Source: Apostichopus japonicus (taxonomy: Eukaryota; Echinodermata; Holothuroidea; Aspidochirotida; Stichopodidae). Taken from it: DNA of 64,000 bases. This document shows positions 27,301 through 41,444 of the stretch, in pieces. The number at the start of each line of letters is the position of its first letter. Position 1 is the stretch's first letter. The notes beneath the pieces are model-generated. The model was not told where the DNA came from. It saw only the letters and a program-made list of their open reading frames with translations, and did not search any database. A program made the position numbers and the translations under genes. The stretch spans positions 18,519,999 through 18,583,998 of the forward strand of contig NC_092565.1 in NCBI RefSeq assembly GCF_037975245.1. The letters run 5' to 3'.

Positions 27301-30300
27301 TACTTGTCATTCAGCCTCTGGGGAAGATCCTGCTAGGATCGAAACGTCAGGCCAACTTACTTTTACACATACTTTTCCTTAAATTTGCAATAATTTAGAC
27401 CTACTTCATATTTTGCCGCCTTCAACGGTTTGGTTTCTTATCGAGATATTTAACGAGCTGGTTCCTTTTGTGTCTATTTCTACAAAGTTCACCAAAACTA
27501 CAAGTGTTGCCTAAAAGATTACAATTGATCAAGTTAAAGACACCATCCATTTTCTCATTCCCCACCCCAACAAAAATTTGTCCAAAAAGTGATTAGCGAT
27601 TGAGTGATGATTTAATATGATGCTGGATCTTTCATTGCCCAGGTACTTTAAATTGGTATTACCCATAAACCAACAGCAAAATCAGAAATGGTTATAAATT
27701 TTGGACATGTTCAGCATTATTTCAAACCCAAAATCAACAAGCTTGTAAAAATTAGGAGCTGCACCATGAACATTGTTATTTTCATACATTTAAATACATT
27801 TATCTCCTACCTCTCCTCTTCCCCTGTTGGTTTCTTTCTTTCTTCTCTCCATCCCTTGTCTACTAATCCCCTTACATTTATCTCTTTGTGTTCACCATGC
27901 TCATTAACCTGTCTGTATTCTGTGCATGTTTTTGTCCCTTCTGTTACTGTTACTTGTCATTCAGCCTTTGAAGAAGATCCTGCTGCTAGGATCGAAACGT
28001 CAGGCCAACTTACTTTTACACACATTTAAATACTGTTATAATATCAAAGACTTATAAATATCAATCCAGACAGTCACACATCTGAACAGAAGAAAGGCTA
28101 GGGAGTGTGCAATGCCAAATATAGTGATTATTAACCTGTACTCCCTGAACACCCTGCAATACAATTGCAAACTCCTCTAAGGACTGAACTCATCAACAAA
28201 CTTTGAATAGTTTGCGGTTTGATGCAACCTTTTTAAGGAATGTGGAAAAAAAAAACCAAGTGGATTGGCTCATGGATGAATTCAATTTGCTTCTCCTTAG
28301 TCAAGGAGATCTAGTTAGACTGCTTTACGACGAAATTTGATTCGTGATCTAAACACTGTGTCACGTTACACTTTTAAAGACCTTCGCTTTATCCCCTCAA
28401 TTATACCTCTCTGGCCGACACACGAAAGTCTTCCATTCTGCGACTATACAGTGTCACTTCTCGATAAACGTATACGATATTGCTGAAGATTTCAATCAAA
28501 GCTTCCACAACTGTAGTGTTAATGGTCTCCATTTTCTTCTGGTAATCGGAATCATGCATTTACACCAAGAAAAAATGTGAGTTTAATAAGTCACAACACT
28601 TCAAAAACCTCATGTCTATCACAGTTCACTCAAATATGTCCGCAGGTGCTATCTTGCCACCATAAAAAATTATACAAAGAGTCCTGAGATTTAAATTAAA
28701 TTCTAAAAAAATTATTTGAAGCCTGATTTGTTTAACCCTGCAAAAACCTCTCGTATATCCCTTGGGTTAGCCTCTTTAATACAATGAATTTCGACAACTA
28801 GGGAGTGATGGATTAATTTTTTTTTCTTCAAATTTTTCGACTTTGAAAAAGAATAGTATTTAGCAGGTGGTCCTCCATAATGAAAACACAGATAAATTTC
28901 CAATGCTTATTCATTAAAAATCAGATATAATCTCAAGGGTACATTACAGACAAATTCTGGACACACTTCAATGTTGGCTCAGCCTGATCAATATACTCTT
29001 CAAGAAAGAGGTTATCCCCGACATTCTACAAAATTTTGGCTGAGTGGAGTGATCAGGTATGGATCGGCATTTACGATCTAAGGAATTAAATTCCTTTTCA
29101 CTTTTTTTTATGTTAATAATGAAATTAGATGAGAAATTCTCTGGGTTTACAAAACATAAAAAAAAAACTGTTCAGAATCTAATCAGATTATTTATTAACT
29201 TGCAACTTAGCATTATTTGGGGGGGGGGGGGAGTGAAGCAAATGTCATATTCTCGTCAGTTTTAACCATATTCTAAATAATGCTCTGCAGGTTCATTATA
29301 TTTGCTGGAATTTTAACAAACACAAAGCCTGCTTCCAAACAAGTTATACCACACAAAAACATTGGCCTTGGAAAATGGTAATTCATTGTTCATTCATGGT
29401 GCCTCTAATATTAGACTAATAAAGAAAAATGACAAAATGATATGAAACAGACTGATTAAAAAACAAAATAATCACGCTTGAATAGCTGACAATTTTAATT
29501 CATTACTATTGATTTCTGTCTCCTGTGCAGTAAACAGAACAGTGGCGGAGCATCCATACAGTCAGAGGGGGTGGATGCCCCCCTGATGGACTGCTGGTGC
29601 CCTTTTCAGCTTTTTACCACTTTTTACTGATTTGCGATTATTGACTTTTTTATTGCACCCTCAAATACCTATTGATATTTGTCACATTTTGTTGGTGTAA
29701 TTTTCTGACGAAATGGCGATGACACCTATTTATTCTTCGTTTATCTGCAAATTAGCAAGGCCTGGAAAGGGTCATTTCCGGCGATCTAGGGAGTATCTTT
29801 ACTCAAAAAATTTCTGTACGCTCCGTACCTGTGGTGGCCAACCTGTGGTGGCGCTCCGCTTAGATAGTGTCGAAAGTGCCCCTACAGACCATTCTCGCCC
29901 CCCTGACCAATACCCCTAGCTCCGCCACTGAAACAGAATGACTATTCACTTAAAGTGTCACATTTATTAAAGATATTGATCTTTGAAATATAATCTCTAA
30001 AATATTGATATAGGAAGTGAGTGGTTTCACAACATGCTGAGCTGACCATTCAAACTTAGTAGGATATTTGTGACCTGACTATTTCCTATTAACTTGGCTA
30101 CCACAAGCAGCTAGACAGACAGCTTCCCTTTCAATATTAGCAATCTAATTTCTTTGGAAAACAGTGACCTAAAATACTTAAAGGGTGTGAAGACTCGCGC
30201 ACAAAGACACGTCTCACGCCGGTAATCTGACCTAGTTTCGACTGAGGTGTAACAGAAGTGTTAGACACCACGATCGATCCCAGCAAATACACACACAGCT

Positions 30301-33300
30301 TGCTAGCATCAGTAATTAGACACTAGTGTACAGTCACTACATGTAGCTACGGTCAATACCCATAACACAGTGTACATATAATAGCAGCGATGGACATCTC
30401 AGCAGGGAGTTGTTATGGAACTCTCTGATCTCAGGTCCAGATAAAAGATAACAAGGTATCATGTTTCATTACTGTCTGCATTTTGTAGCAATAAGAAAAA
30501 AACTTCACTTGCAAGCGACAGAAAGTTAACTTTTTCACAGGGCGGCACACGGCTTGGGACGAGTCTTCAATGCCTTTAATAACTTTGCTGAATATAAGCC
30601 TGGATTCTGTTACTAGAGAATTGACAGTTTTTGAAATGAATTTCTATTTATTTTAGATACAATATTTTGTACACACCCACACCAACACACAAACAAACAT
30701 ACATTGCATGTTGTAACGTCCACCGACCATTAAAGACGTAACTGTAACTACATATTCCAAGTATCCTGTTGTGTGTTTATACTGCCATGCAACTAATATA
30801 CTGGCTACTATACTGTGTTCCCACCATACTGATAGCAGAGCTCCTTCGTGTACCCAAACTAGATTTTACTGGTGCCTCGGTTGACTGACATCACATATTT
30901 AATAGTTACTAGGTGCTCCCGATCAAGCTGCAGTTCTCTCCATACTGGTTTATTACACTTTCAACATTTCAGGACACGGTGCTAATAGTAGATATAATAC
31001 AACAATAAGTCCAGTAGTCCGTTCATTTGCTGAGTAAACATCTTGCATATATTCATAACCGGTTTAATTTTGCATTTGTCGACCTCAACAAAATCATCGG
31101 ACATCGATTCTAGAGAAAACTTGGCTAAGATTACGCTGACACACTACAAAATAAATATATAGTTTTAACTTCATAGTAATAAATAGACAGGAAACAAAAT
31201 ATGCACTATAACACCAAAACAGGAAATGCTATAATGCTATAATAGCATGGACTTATATTCAGTAATGCTACTGAAACATGTTTCTTGTAAAGTGTAATAC
31301 ATTCCAACAGGAAGTTATATATCTCATACACGCTGACACATGAAACGGTGAGACTTCCCATCTACACAACCAAGTCAACAACTGCATCAAAATGCACAGT
31401 CTGCTAGAACTATGAATACCTAGACTTTCTGATAATTACACCTTAAATGGTTTATGTTGAAGTTCCCCACAGAGATCAATGGGACTCACTTCATTCATTC
31501 GTTAAAACAAAATTGACGTTAAATACATCACGAATGACAATCAAAATCCAATTTCATAAATTTATGCAAAAAGTGATGAAATTCAAACCAACTAATCTCC
31601 GACAAATTAGACAAGGTCACCCAAGGGCTGGTTGAAGTACACTAATGGGGTCTGCCATGGATACTCAAGACTCTTATGACACATCCATGGGGAGGGGGGA
31701 GGATGGGGGGAATGTGCTTGAATTATACAAATTTTATGGAGAAAAACAAACCACACCGAAAAATTCCAATTCCACAGAGTATGATTGAAGAGTTCCGTCC
31801 AATTATTTCCAAGGGCTGTACAAAGGGCAAGAGGGATCATTTTTAAGTACTTTTAAGATTCTTGCAGAGTGGACATTCTCAGGATTATCTCAAAGGGTGC
31901 GTGCGTAGTGCGGGGCTGTGGGGTACTCGTGCTGGAGTGTGGGAGATGAAGAATAGAATAGTTGAGAGCCGCCTTCACAACGTGAGCAGTTTCTTCAATC
32001 TGTAAGATGACACAACTCCACTTCTGTCCACGATCTGTAACTTGTAACTCTTGTTATTTTTGAATAATTTTTCATGTACTGCATAAAATATATATATATA
32101 TATATATATTCTATCGAGGTCACTACCTCATAGGAAGGTTTGTTTCATTTCAAAATTTCAGTACAGAGCTTGTTCATAAATCCTTAATTGTAACTGTTTG
32201 TCATCAAATCCTACTGTTACGGGCAAAAGTAAACGAAAGAGCCTAAAACATTTTTTAATGACGCAGGTCGTTAAAAATCGTCTTTGTTTGGTGAGGTTTC
32301 ATACTGTGATAATGAGCTATTACAAAGGATTCATATAATGGATGATGCTGAGTCCTTTCTTATCTATCCCTGCCTTAGGCTATATAATTCCTGCATAACT
32401 TTTTTTTTTGGGGGGGGTGGGGTTTCAGGAAAGGATCTGAAAAGGTCAAAACAGCCTACTCACTTCTACAAATATCCGTCTGCTTTTATAACTCAAGGAA
32501 GGAGAGACGGTTTCTATAAAAAAAACGTCAGTGAAAATTTACAAACAACTAAAGACTAATCACTTGTTGAAGGGCCTTCCTTTGCCTAACCAGTATAATT
32601 TATAAAGCTTGATTTACCTTGAATCACCTGAAAAGATTTTCAAAATCCATTTTCCCCAGCTTATTGAAGTCTAAACTTGATATTAAAAAAGAGAAGGTCT
32701 GGGAGAGCAGATGGAGATAAACTTACAACCGGATATTGAACAAAGCTCTCATCTTTATATTCCCCTTGAATTATAATCGATGCAGTCATTTGATCTTACA
32801 TCTACCACTGAAGATAACATCCTTGAAAGTCACATTGCCATATATAAAATAACCTGGATCGTCTCAAAAACAGCATTGAACGGTAGATGGTGACTGTCTT
32901 GACTAGCAAAAAATAATCATAAATGAATACATGAATAAACAAACAAATGAAATAAATACATAAATAACGAAAAATCACAAAAAATCATAATAAATAAGTA
33001 AATCTATAAACAAATACATGGTAGGGCTCCTTGTACAAAAAATAATCTACTGATTATCAACAACAGGATAACTTGAAGAAGGATACTACCTTCTTCACAA
33101 AATATGTTAAATTAATGTGAAAAAAATGTTTAAAAGCTAAATACACCCACACAAGGCAAGGCAAGGCAAACAATTCAACAACCAAACCAAACCCTCAAGT
33201 TATTTAACAGAGAAATGTTTACAAGAACAATCAGAAACCTTTGATAATAAGCTTTTACTTTGTCTCGGGCAGCACTACCGTTAAATTTACTAAATTAGAG

Positions 33301-36300
33301 TAGAGATCCATGTTAACTACAGTATCTTAAGGTTTCACCATTCTGGACTTAAAAACAGGTCGTAACACATCTTTTGAGGAACTTTAGTGGGCTTAATAGC
33401 TTAATAGCATCTGCACTAATCCCCTGTCCAATCTGAAAGGCTCCCAATTAGACTCTCCCCTCCCCCACCCCGACTCAATGTGGAAATGGCCGGTAAGACC
33501 TTTGTAAACTGTACAGGCATCCTTCTTTCATTTTCTTAGTCTGCAAGATTCTTACAATTAAAACAGATAAATATCCTTGACCTCCCTCACCAATTTTTAA
33601 CCACAAAAGATGATGAACTAACAATTGTCACTTTAGATCACTGCACCGTACCTCAAAGTAAAGCAGACAGTCTCTGCATGCTCCCACAAGAGGATCATTA
33701 AAGGTGACCTTTGACCTTGTCTGGACCCTAGGTAAATTCCTTGACAGTTCTCATTAGACTGGAAGCCACTCAAAAGTAGGAAACCCAAAGAGGTGTCCTA
33801 CTTCTCAGAATGGTTTCATTGTGTTTTAAAGTGAACACTAAAGACACAAAAAATGTTCCATGCATTTGATAAAAGAAGTAGAAGAAATAAATTTTAAAAT
33901 AATCATCGGTAATATGCCTTGTGATTATGTTAACACAGTCATTTCTCCATTATAATAACTTACAGACCTACTTAAAAACTGTTGAAAGTTGTATTTCAGC
34001 AAAACCTCGGATTAAAGTGTTTTTTTTTTTGTATGATGTGCAATTCTGTCTGGTTATTAAACCATGAATTTGCAATTTCTCATTAGCTTTCTATTTGATC
34101 ATTTTTGATTCCACTTTTGAGAAATATATTGCCTAACTCTGGCAAACATGCAACACCATGCGTCACTTAGCTGTGGAAGGATACAGTGGGCATACCATCC
34201 TAACCTGTTGCTCAAATACAACATGTGGGAGATATAATAAGGCTAACACCTCTACGTATCAAATCCGTCTGTTCTGTATTGTGTATCTGTCTGTTAGTCA
34301 GTCTACGTTTTGCAGCCGAGAGGATTACACCTCTATCTATCACGTCCTTCAGTCTGATCTCTCACTTCTGACTAGTATTACACTCTGGATCCATCCTTGT
34401 CCCTGCCCTCCATCAGGGACCTACTATAACTACCACAATACACATTACGTCCCCATTGAGTGTTTCCTCCAGACTTATTAAAGGGATTTAGCCAAGCACA
34501 CACAAAGCAAAACAACACTAACTAGTTCAAACACACTAAAGGTTATCAACTGTGCATCAAACATTTTCAACCAAAACCAACACTTCTGTCCCAGAATGTT
34601 AATGATTCCTTTTCTTTCTAATCTAATTCTTTTGGGATGACCTAGTTACTGTGTAAGATATGTCTATTTACATTCCTTCCTCCTACCATATCTTTGTCCA
34701 AGTGTAAATTTACAAGCATGCTTGCGACAATGTTCTACAGATTTCAAAGCTGTACGATATAAACAGATCTCAATATAACAAGAATTGCAAAGGTCTTCTG
34801 ATATCAATGCAAAAGTCAATGTGAAAGCACCTTACTCAGTACTCACCCACTCTTTTAAATGGAGGTCACTGTCATGTATGAATATTCATTTACTGTAGAT
34901 AAATATGTGTGACCTTGTTTAGCCAAGGTCAGACACATTCCAAATATGGCGTCACTCTCATATATAACAGTCACTCACAGAATGTTATACAGATATGATT
35001 CCTTCAATTTGCTATGGTGATAACCATACTCTTTACATACCCTGTTGCTTCAAGTTCAGTGGGATGTACCACACCCTACCATCCCCAGCTGATGGCACTG
35101 TTTTGCATCCCTCCCTTCGCTGAATGTTTTCATAATAAAGGTTCCACAAACACAACACCAAAATATGCACAATAATGGCTGACTTGACCTCTTCTTTTTA
35201 ACAATTTGGTCTTCTCATTTTAAAAGTATGGTGGGAGAAAGTTTCCATTAAATTTTGGAGAATTCGTCCCTAAATCTTAGCAACACCTATTTATCAACCT
35301 CCAAAATGATTCTGGACAAGCTACACCACAAAGTTCTTGTCTTTCATTTCACCATCTCCTCTCTTGTCTCACCCCCACACCCCCACCTTACATCTTTCCT
35401 CTGATAAGCAAGCAATTTTTCAACATGATCAAAGAAATAACTGGTACATGGTCTGACTCCACAAGGGATTTGACCCTGATTCGATAATTTTTAGCTTGAA
35501 CTGAAGAAATTCATTAATGGAAAGAAGGAGATCAGATGGTTGGTAATGTCTAGCTCTTAATAAGACTTTAGAAAAGTGCAGAGAATAAATGGTATCAACA
35601 TTTATCACTTCTTCCATAACCTGCCACTTGAATCGCATAAGGTATAACACAAACAGCTCTGTTTATCCCTGGCACACTACCACTATCAACCATCAAGTTT
35701 ATTGAAAGTAGAATCATGCATCTAGTCACACAAGCTCCAACAACTAATTACACGGGCGTAGGAACCGGGAGGGCTGAGGGGAGCCCCCCAGTGAAAAATA
35801 TGGGGGGCGGAAGTAAGTCAGAAAACCCCTTTTTCATTTCTCAATAAATGATAACAACATTCGTCATTTTACTCATTTATGCTATTCCCGCTGCCCTTGG
35901 TGCTCACAACATATTTGGCAGAAAAAAATCTCATTTTGAGCACCAAATTGCATCTAAGGCCAGGTGAAAGTGCAAAATTATATACAAAATGGAGTGGGTG
36001 TTGAAGTGTGCTATATTGCACCAAATTGCATCTGAGGCCACCTGGAAATGCAAAACAAGAATGCACAAAGAATGACACCCCCTCCCCTTAGACCCCTCCC
36101 CCAGGCCGGCCATCAGTCTTCAGCCCCCCACTCAAAAGTACCTTCCTACGCCACTGACTAATTACACCAATCTCATCTCTACCAGTACGGTGACGTCGGT
36201 TTCAAAATGAGCATTATCCTGTAGTTGGGATGTAAGAAATGAGAAACAAATTGAGTCGAATTATTCTTGTAAGTTCTTACCTCTCTTTCCATTTCTAGCA

Positions 36301-39300
36301 TGCTCATGGAAAGGGCTGGGGATGGCTCCTCCCATACAGATACCAGCTGGTCCAGGAATACCCCAAAGTAGGGAACCACCTTACATCCGGGGATCCTCAG
36401 GGATTTATCCAGGGCATCCTGGTAATCAGCCTCTCCTTCGACGATGGCTTGATGAAGCTGCATCAACGAGGAGATATCCCCACTCTCTGCTTGATCTAGG
36501 ACGCTCTTCAGTTGGTCAGACCTACCGAGATGTAATGAACATTTCACTTATTAGTATTTCGCAACATTTGCCCTGATAAAGCCAAGGCCCCGAAGGTCCC
36601 CCCCCCCTCTCACTTTGGCAGCAAAATGAAATCTTACATTAATATTACACACAATTCAGCTGCTACCTATTGGAGAGGTCTTTAATACCTTGGGCTTTGA
36701 TTGCGAGAATCCATGACTGGATTGTAAGACTTTTAAAACCTCTTATGTAGCCACGAAAGATTAAGTTTGTAGGTCAAGGACTCAGTTTAAGGGTAAACTA
36801 CAGATCTAATACTTTAATTGGTTTGGGTGGTAGTCTGCCTCCTCATCTTCCTCCCCCCACCCCCCCCCCCTCCCACACTTACCTACTCACCACTCCACCA
36901 CCGGTAAAAGAAAGACCATAAAATATGGCAATTCATATTTGGGATTTCAGCCAAATTTTATGTCACTCTCTTTCAATGTTTACATCTTGTCCAGAATATC
37001 AAAACGAAACCCTGGTAATTATCACATAAAATAACCAGAGTGTGATTTTTACATCTGCCTTCTCTGATTACATGCATGTTATAACTAAATATTTTGTGAC
37101 AATTGCTCTATTCTCCAGACACCACATTTAATACCAGGAGATTGCATGCAGGTTTATTAATAGAACATCGCACACCGCAATGAGACTCACAGAAGAGCTT
37201 CCAGGATCTCAACAACTGCTTGAAAGTTCCCCATATTCCAACAGGTGTTGGCCAACTCCACAAACTGGTGCAGGAGAGGGAATCGTTGTTCCTCTGGGAC
37301 CTCCAGGACAGTCTCTACTACCCATTCTGTGACCTATGGAGAGAGGAAGATGGGGACAGAATTCAAATGAAGATAAACCAAAGAGAATAAAAATCCATCA
37401 GATTACAAAAAAAAGTTTGTCTACAAGCAACCTAAACCATGAATATTTTATCTGTCAAAACAGACCTTTGCATTTTATCCTGTAATTTTTTGGGAACAAA
37501 ATTTTTGGGGACCAAACTTTTTCGGACCCAGTTTTATTGGGGCTCAAGTTTTTTGGACACACCAAATTTTTGTTTAAAGTTTTTTTTGTCGGAAAACAAT
37601 TTTGGTCCGAAAAAATTGTGTTCCGACAATACCAAATAATTTTTGGACTCATAATTTTTTTGACCAAAATTTTGCGGACACAATTTTTTCGGACCAAAAT
37701 TGTTTTCCGACAAAAAATTTTTTTGGTGTGTCCAAAAAAACTTGAGCCCCAATAAAAACTGGGTCCGAAAAAGTTTGGTCCGAAAAAATTTTGGTCAAAA
37801 ATCCAAAGAGTCCAAAAATTATTTGGTATTGTCGGAACATAGAGACGTCGGAACATAGAGATGTAACCATTTAGTTAGATCACAACTGATCAACCTAAGA
37901 CATCCTCCAACAAAGCTTTCATGGCTGTGGGATAACCTCATTTAGTTGAATATATATAAACCCACCACCCACCCACCCACACATGAAAACCAACTAATAT
38001 CTGGTATTGGACCTAAAGTCAAAGATTTCTCTCCTTTTCTCATTCTTTCACTAAACAATACTCAGGATGGTAAATTATTGTCAAGAGTTTACACCTATCA
38101 GGTTAAAAAGCCAATAACATTTTTCTAACCCCTTTTTATTCCCTCCTCAAGGTCATTCTCGGCTGAGAAACTTAACTCAGTTTAAAATTCTGGTCCAACT
38201 TGCAACTGGCTCTGTTAAGTTCAATCATTCAACAAAGATGCACCAGACTATAAATCACTTCATATAAGCCGGCCATTTCCAAATATAACAGATAGTCAGA
38301 CTGGATCATTACATTCCTACACCCCAATAAGTTGTAAAGTTAGATCATAAAACCTTTGTGTAGTTTCAACAACAAAAGGGAGTTAAATATGAACCTAGCC
38401 CAGATGCATGCACTTGTTGTAGGTAGGATACAAAGATTTAGTGTACGGTAGAGGTGCTGGTTCAAACAACAGCAAATTGCTATATAGACTACATCCATAG
38501 GCTACATAGCACATGTATTGGACAATTACTTATGTCCCAGAGAAATGAACACATAGTGTCTCTAAGTAAATGACCATTTAGTGTCCATGGGTAATCACAA
38601 CTTAGTGGCCATGAGTAGTGACCACTTAGTGTCCCTATGTGATGAGGACTTAGCGTCCCTATAACTTAGTGTCCCCAAGTTATGAACACCTAGTGTCCCT
38701 AAGTAATGAGAACTTAGTGTCCAGAAGTTATGAACACTAGGTGTCCCTATGTAATCAGGAATTAGTGGCCCTATAACTTAGTGTCTCCCAATTTATGAAC
38801 ACTAAGTGTCCCTATGTAATCAGGAATTAGTGTCCCTATATACTTAGTGTCACCAAGTTATGAACACTTAGTGTCCCTAAGTAACGAGAACTTAGTGTCC
38901 AGAATTTAAGAACCACTTATCAACAGTTCATCAAGCTTTAATTATAGAGTTCTTCATTAATTTGACAAGGTTGTGAGAGTTTGAACTATACTGACTTTTT
39001 ATGACCTTTGGCCTCCAGTAAGATTCAGTATAGCTTTTACACTTATCAAGGGGAATATTACATATGCAGTGTGAAGTTAAACCAAGCTTTAATTATTTTA
39101 GCTATCACATAATTTACAAGCAGGTGTAACATGCATACATTAACCCAAACACACATATCACCACCACCATATATATATTTTCATTTTGCCTGTCATATTA
39201 ATGAATCAAAATTTTAATCTGCATTCAATCATTTATTATAACCAGTATAAAATAGCAAAAATTTATCAAAATAGGAGTACAAAGACCTATCAAGTATCAA

Positions 39301-41375
39301 AATGAAAATTTGAACTTGTGCCATTTCTGCAACCCAACCTTTCCAGAATATAAACCCATAAACTAATAAACCAGGTTAAAGTCATCCTTTGTAATACAAA
39401 CTTGCAGGTAGGTCACACCTGCAATGTATAGATGACCCTTTACCATATCAAGAACCAAAAATAATATGAAATTTATATTTGATAAGGAGCATGACAAACA
39501 GGAAATCAGAGTTCTTAGCACCTTCAAGCAGCGCTTGATTCAGAAAGAGTAAATGTTGGAGGGGTTATGGGGTAAGTGGGTTGGCTACCCATCACTTTGT
39601 CGAACACTTCTTAGAATGAATATATGCGTCATTGACAGTTGCGGTTGCCATTGACGATTAGATTATAAATAGAATGGAGAGCTTTTGAAGAATCCTATGT
39701 TCTACGTACTTGAATCATAAGAAGGATTTAAACTATGTCCAAAAAAAGAATAAAATTATCAATCAAACGCATCTTGAATTTGGGACAAGATATCCGGATG
39801 ACGTAGTTTTCAAAGTACAGTGTGGAATATGTTTTAAGACTACAATAAGGTTTACATTGTTTGCCAGCAGAATATCCCATAATAGGAAAGGAAAAAGTGT
39901 CCAGGGCCCCGTTCCACAAAGACTAATTATGTATACTAGTTTCAAGCAAGTACAGTGACCACCTTAGCACATGTTGTGGTTTCATCTTTAAGCAGCCAAA
40001 TGATAATTAATATGGTATTAATTGACAAGATTACATGCATAGATGACAAAAGTTGTTCACTTCTCCTTTTCTAACTTGAACTAAAATAATCACTATTTTC
40101 TAAAAGAAAAGTGCTACATTAGATGGAGGGCATTGTCCTTCCTTCCTTTTTATGGGCCAGATATATCCCCCTTCCCCCTATATTGAGGTCAGATCCCCCC
40201 ACCCCTCCCTCCACCGTGAATACCCTTTATTTGCATTTTACTAATTGGTTTTCCAGTTGTAATTACCCTTGGTTGTACAACTGTGTTTCCTCCTTTGGTC
40301 CATGTACCTCTTTGGACAATAGCTTGATGTTTGTTGTGAACAAATACTAAGCTTATTGAAAGACTATATACTAGTAACTTGAGCTTTTTGAGTGTAGTCA
40401 ACTTTCTGGATGATAATTTCTACACTGTTGAAAGAGTTGTCTGGTATTTGTTTTCAACAAACCAGAATAAATTTGGGCATGTTGACTCATTAAACCTAAG
40501 AACTCGAAGGTCAGTGTAAGTTACTTTGGACTAGAAAAGGGTTGAAATTTGCTCAAGATAAGAGACCCAACAAAGGGCTATTGCAATTCATCTGTGTGCA
40601 GATAACCTCGATAAATTTGCATTAGCAAAGTGAAACTCACAAAGGCATATTTAATCATCTGATGATCTCTTGAACACAGAAAAGCTCTGCTTGTATGCTT
40701 TGGTCACAATATTGTATATCTTCAGGGATGATATATAAGTATGTATATATATATATTTTTTTACATACATAACGAAAACAGGGTGCACGAAAACAATGAC
40801 ATGATCGGAGCACAGAAATTGTATACAAAAAAACATATATTTCAGACACGCCTGTGTCCTTCTTCAGCGCAAGAGGTGAAGTGAAAAATAGCAAAACAGT
40901 TAGTGCAATGAACTAGCAAACAAAATAATGAACTTGAAAATCAATACCATGACAGCACTCAGGTGATTCAAAGTCCTTAACAAAGGAGCAAGTCACTCAA
41001 GATTCCTATGTCCTTATTATGTCCCTTTTTGCAGGTATTCAGGGTTTAAGCATCATACTTGTTTTCATACTTTAGTCTTATGGAAACAGAGCGGTGATCC
41101 CTGAGCCAAGCACAATACATTTAAGGTTGGATTATACTAAGCCGTGATCCCGTTGACTGAAATGTATAGCTACTGGGTTAATGATTGATTTGTCATTGGT
41201 TTCTTGTGATTATTGAACCTGAGTTAAGTGCCTCTCTCGGTGGACATAGTTGCCTTTTACAAATACATATCACAGTATAACAAATAATCAACATTCAATT
41301 CAATGCCCATACAATTTCTGTGCTCTGATCATATCATCGGTATTGAGCATCCTGTGTTTGCTCATATCGCATATG

Positions 41376-41444
<69 letters not shown>

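Larger units (their letters stand above)
28539..36280. other. PLCE1 intron (7.7 kb)
   Basis: The longest intron found. It holds hAT MITEs at 29540-29930 and 35751-36156, the second TTAA-flanked MITE, and a short TA run near 32090-32110. Otherwise AT-rich; I found no phase-compatible exon in it. Confidence 0.6.

Noticed and set aside
37439-37870. Open frames on both strands with repeated F-G-P-K type wording
   Set aside because: Produced by the inverted repeat and its G/A/C-poor composition, with near-mirror frames on both strands.
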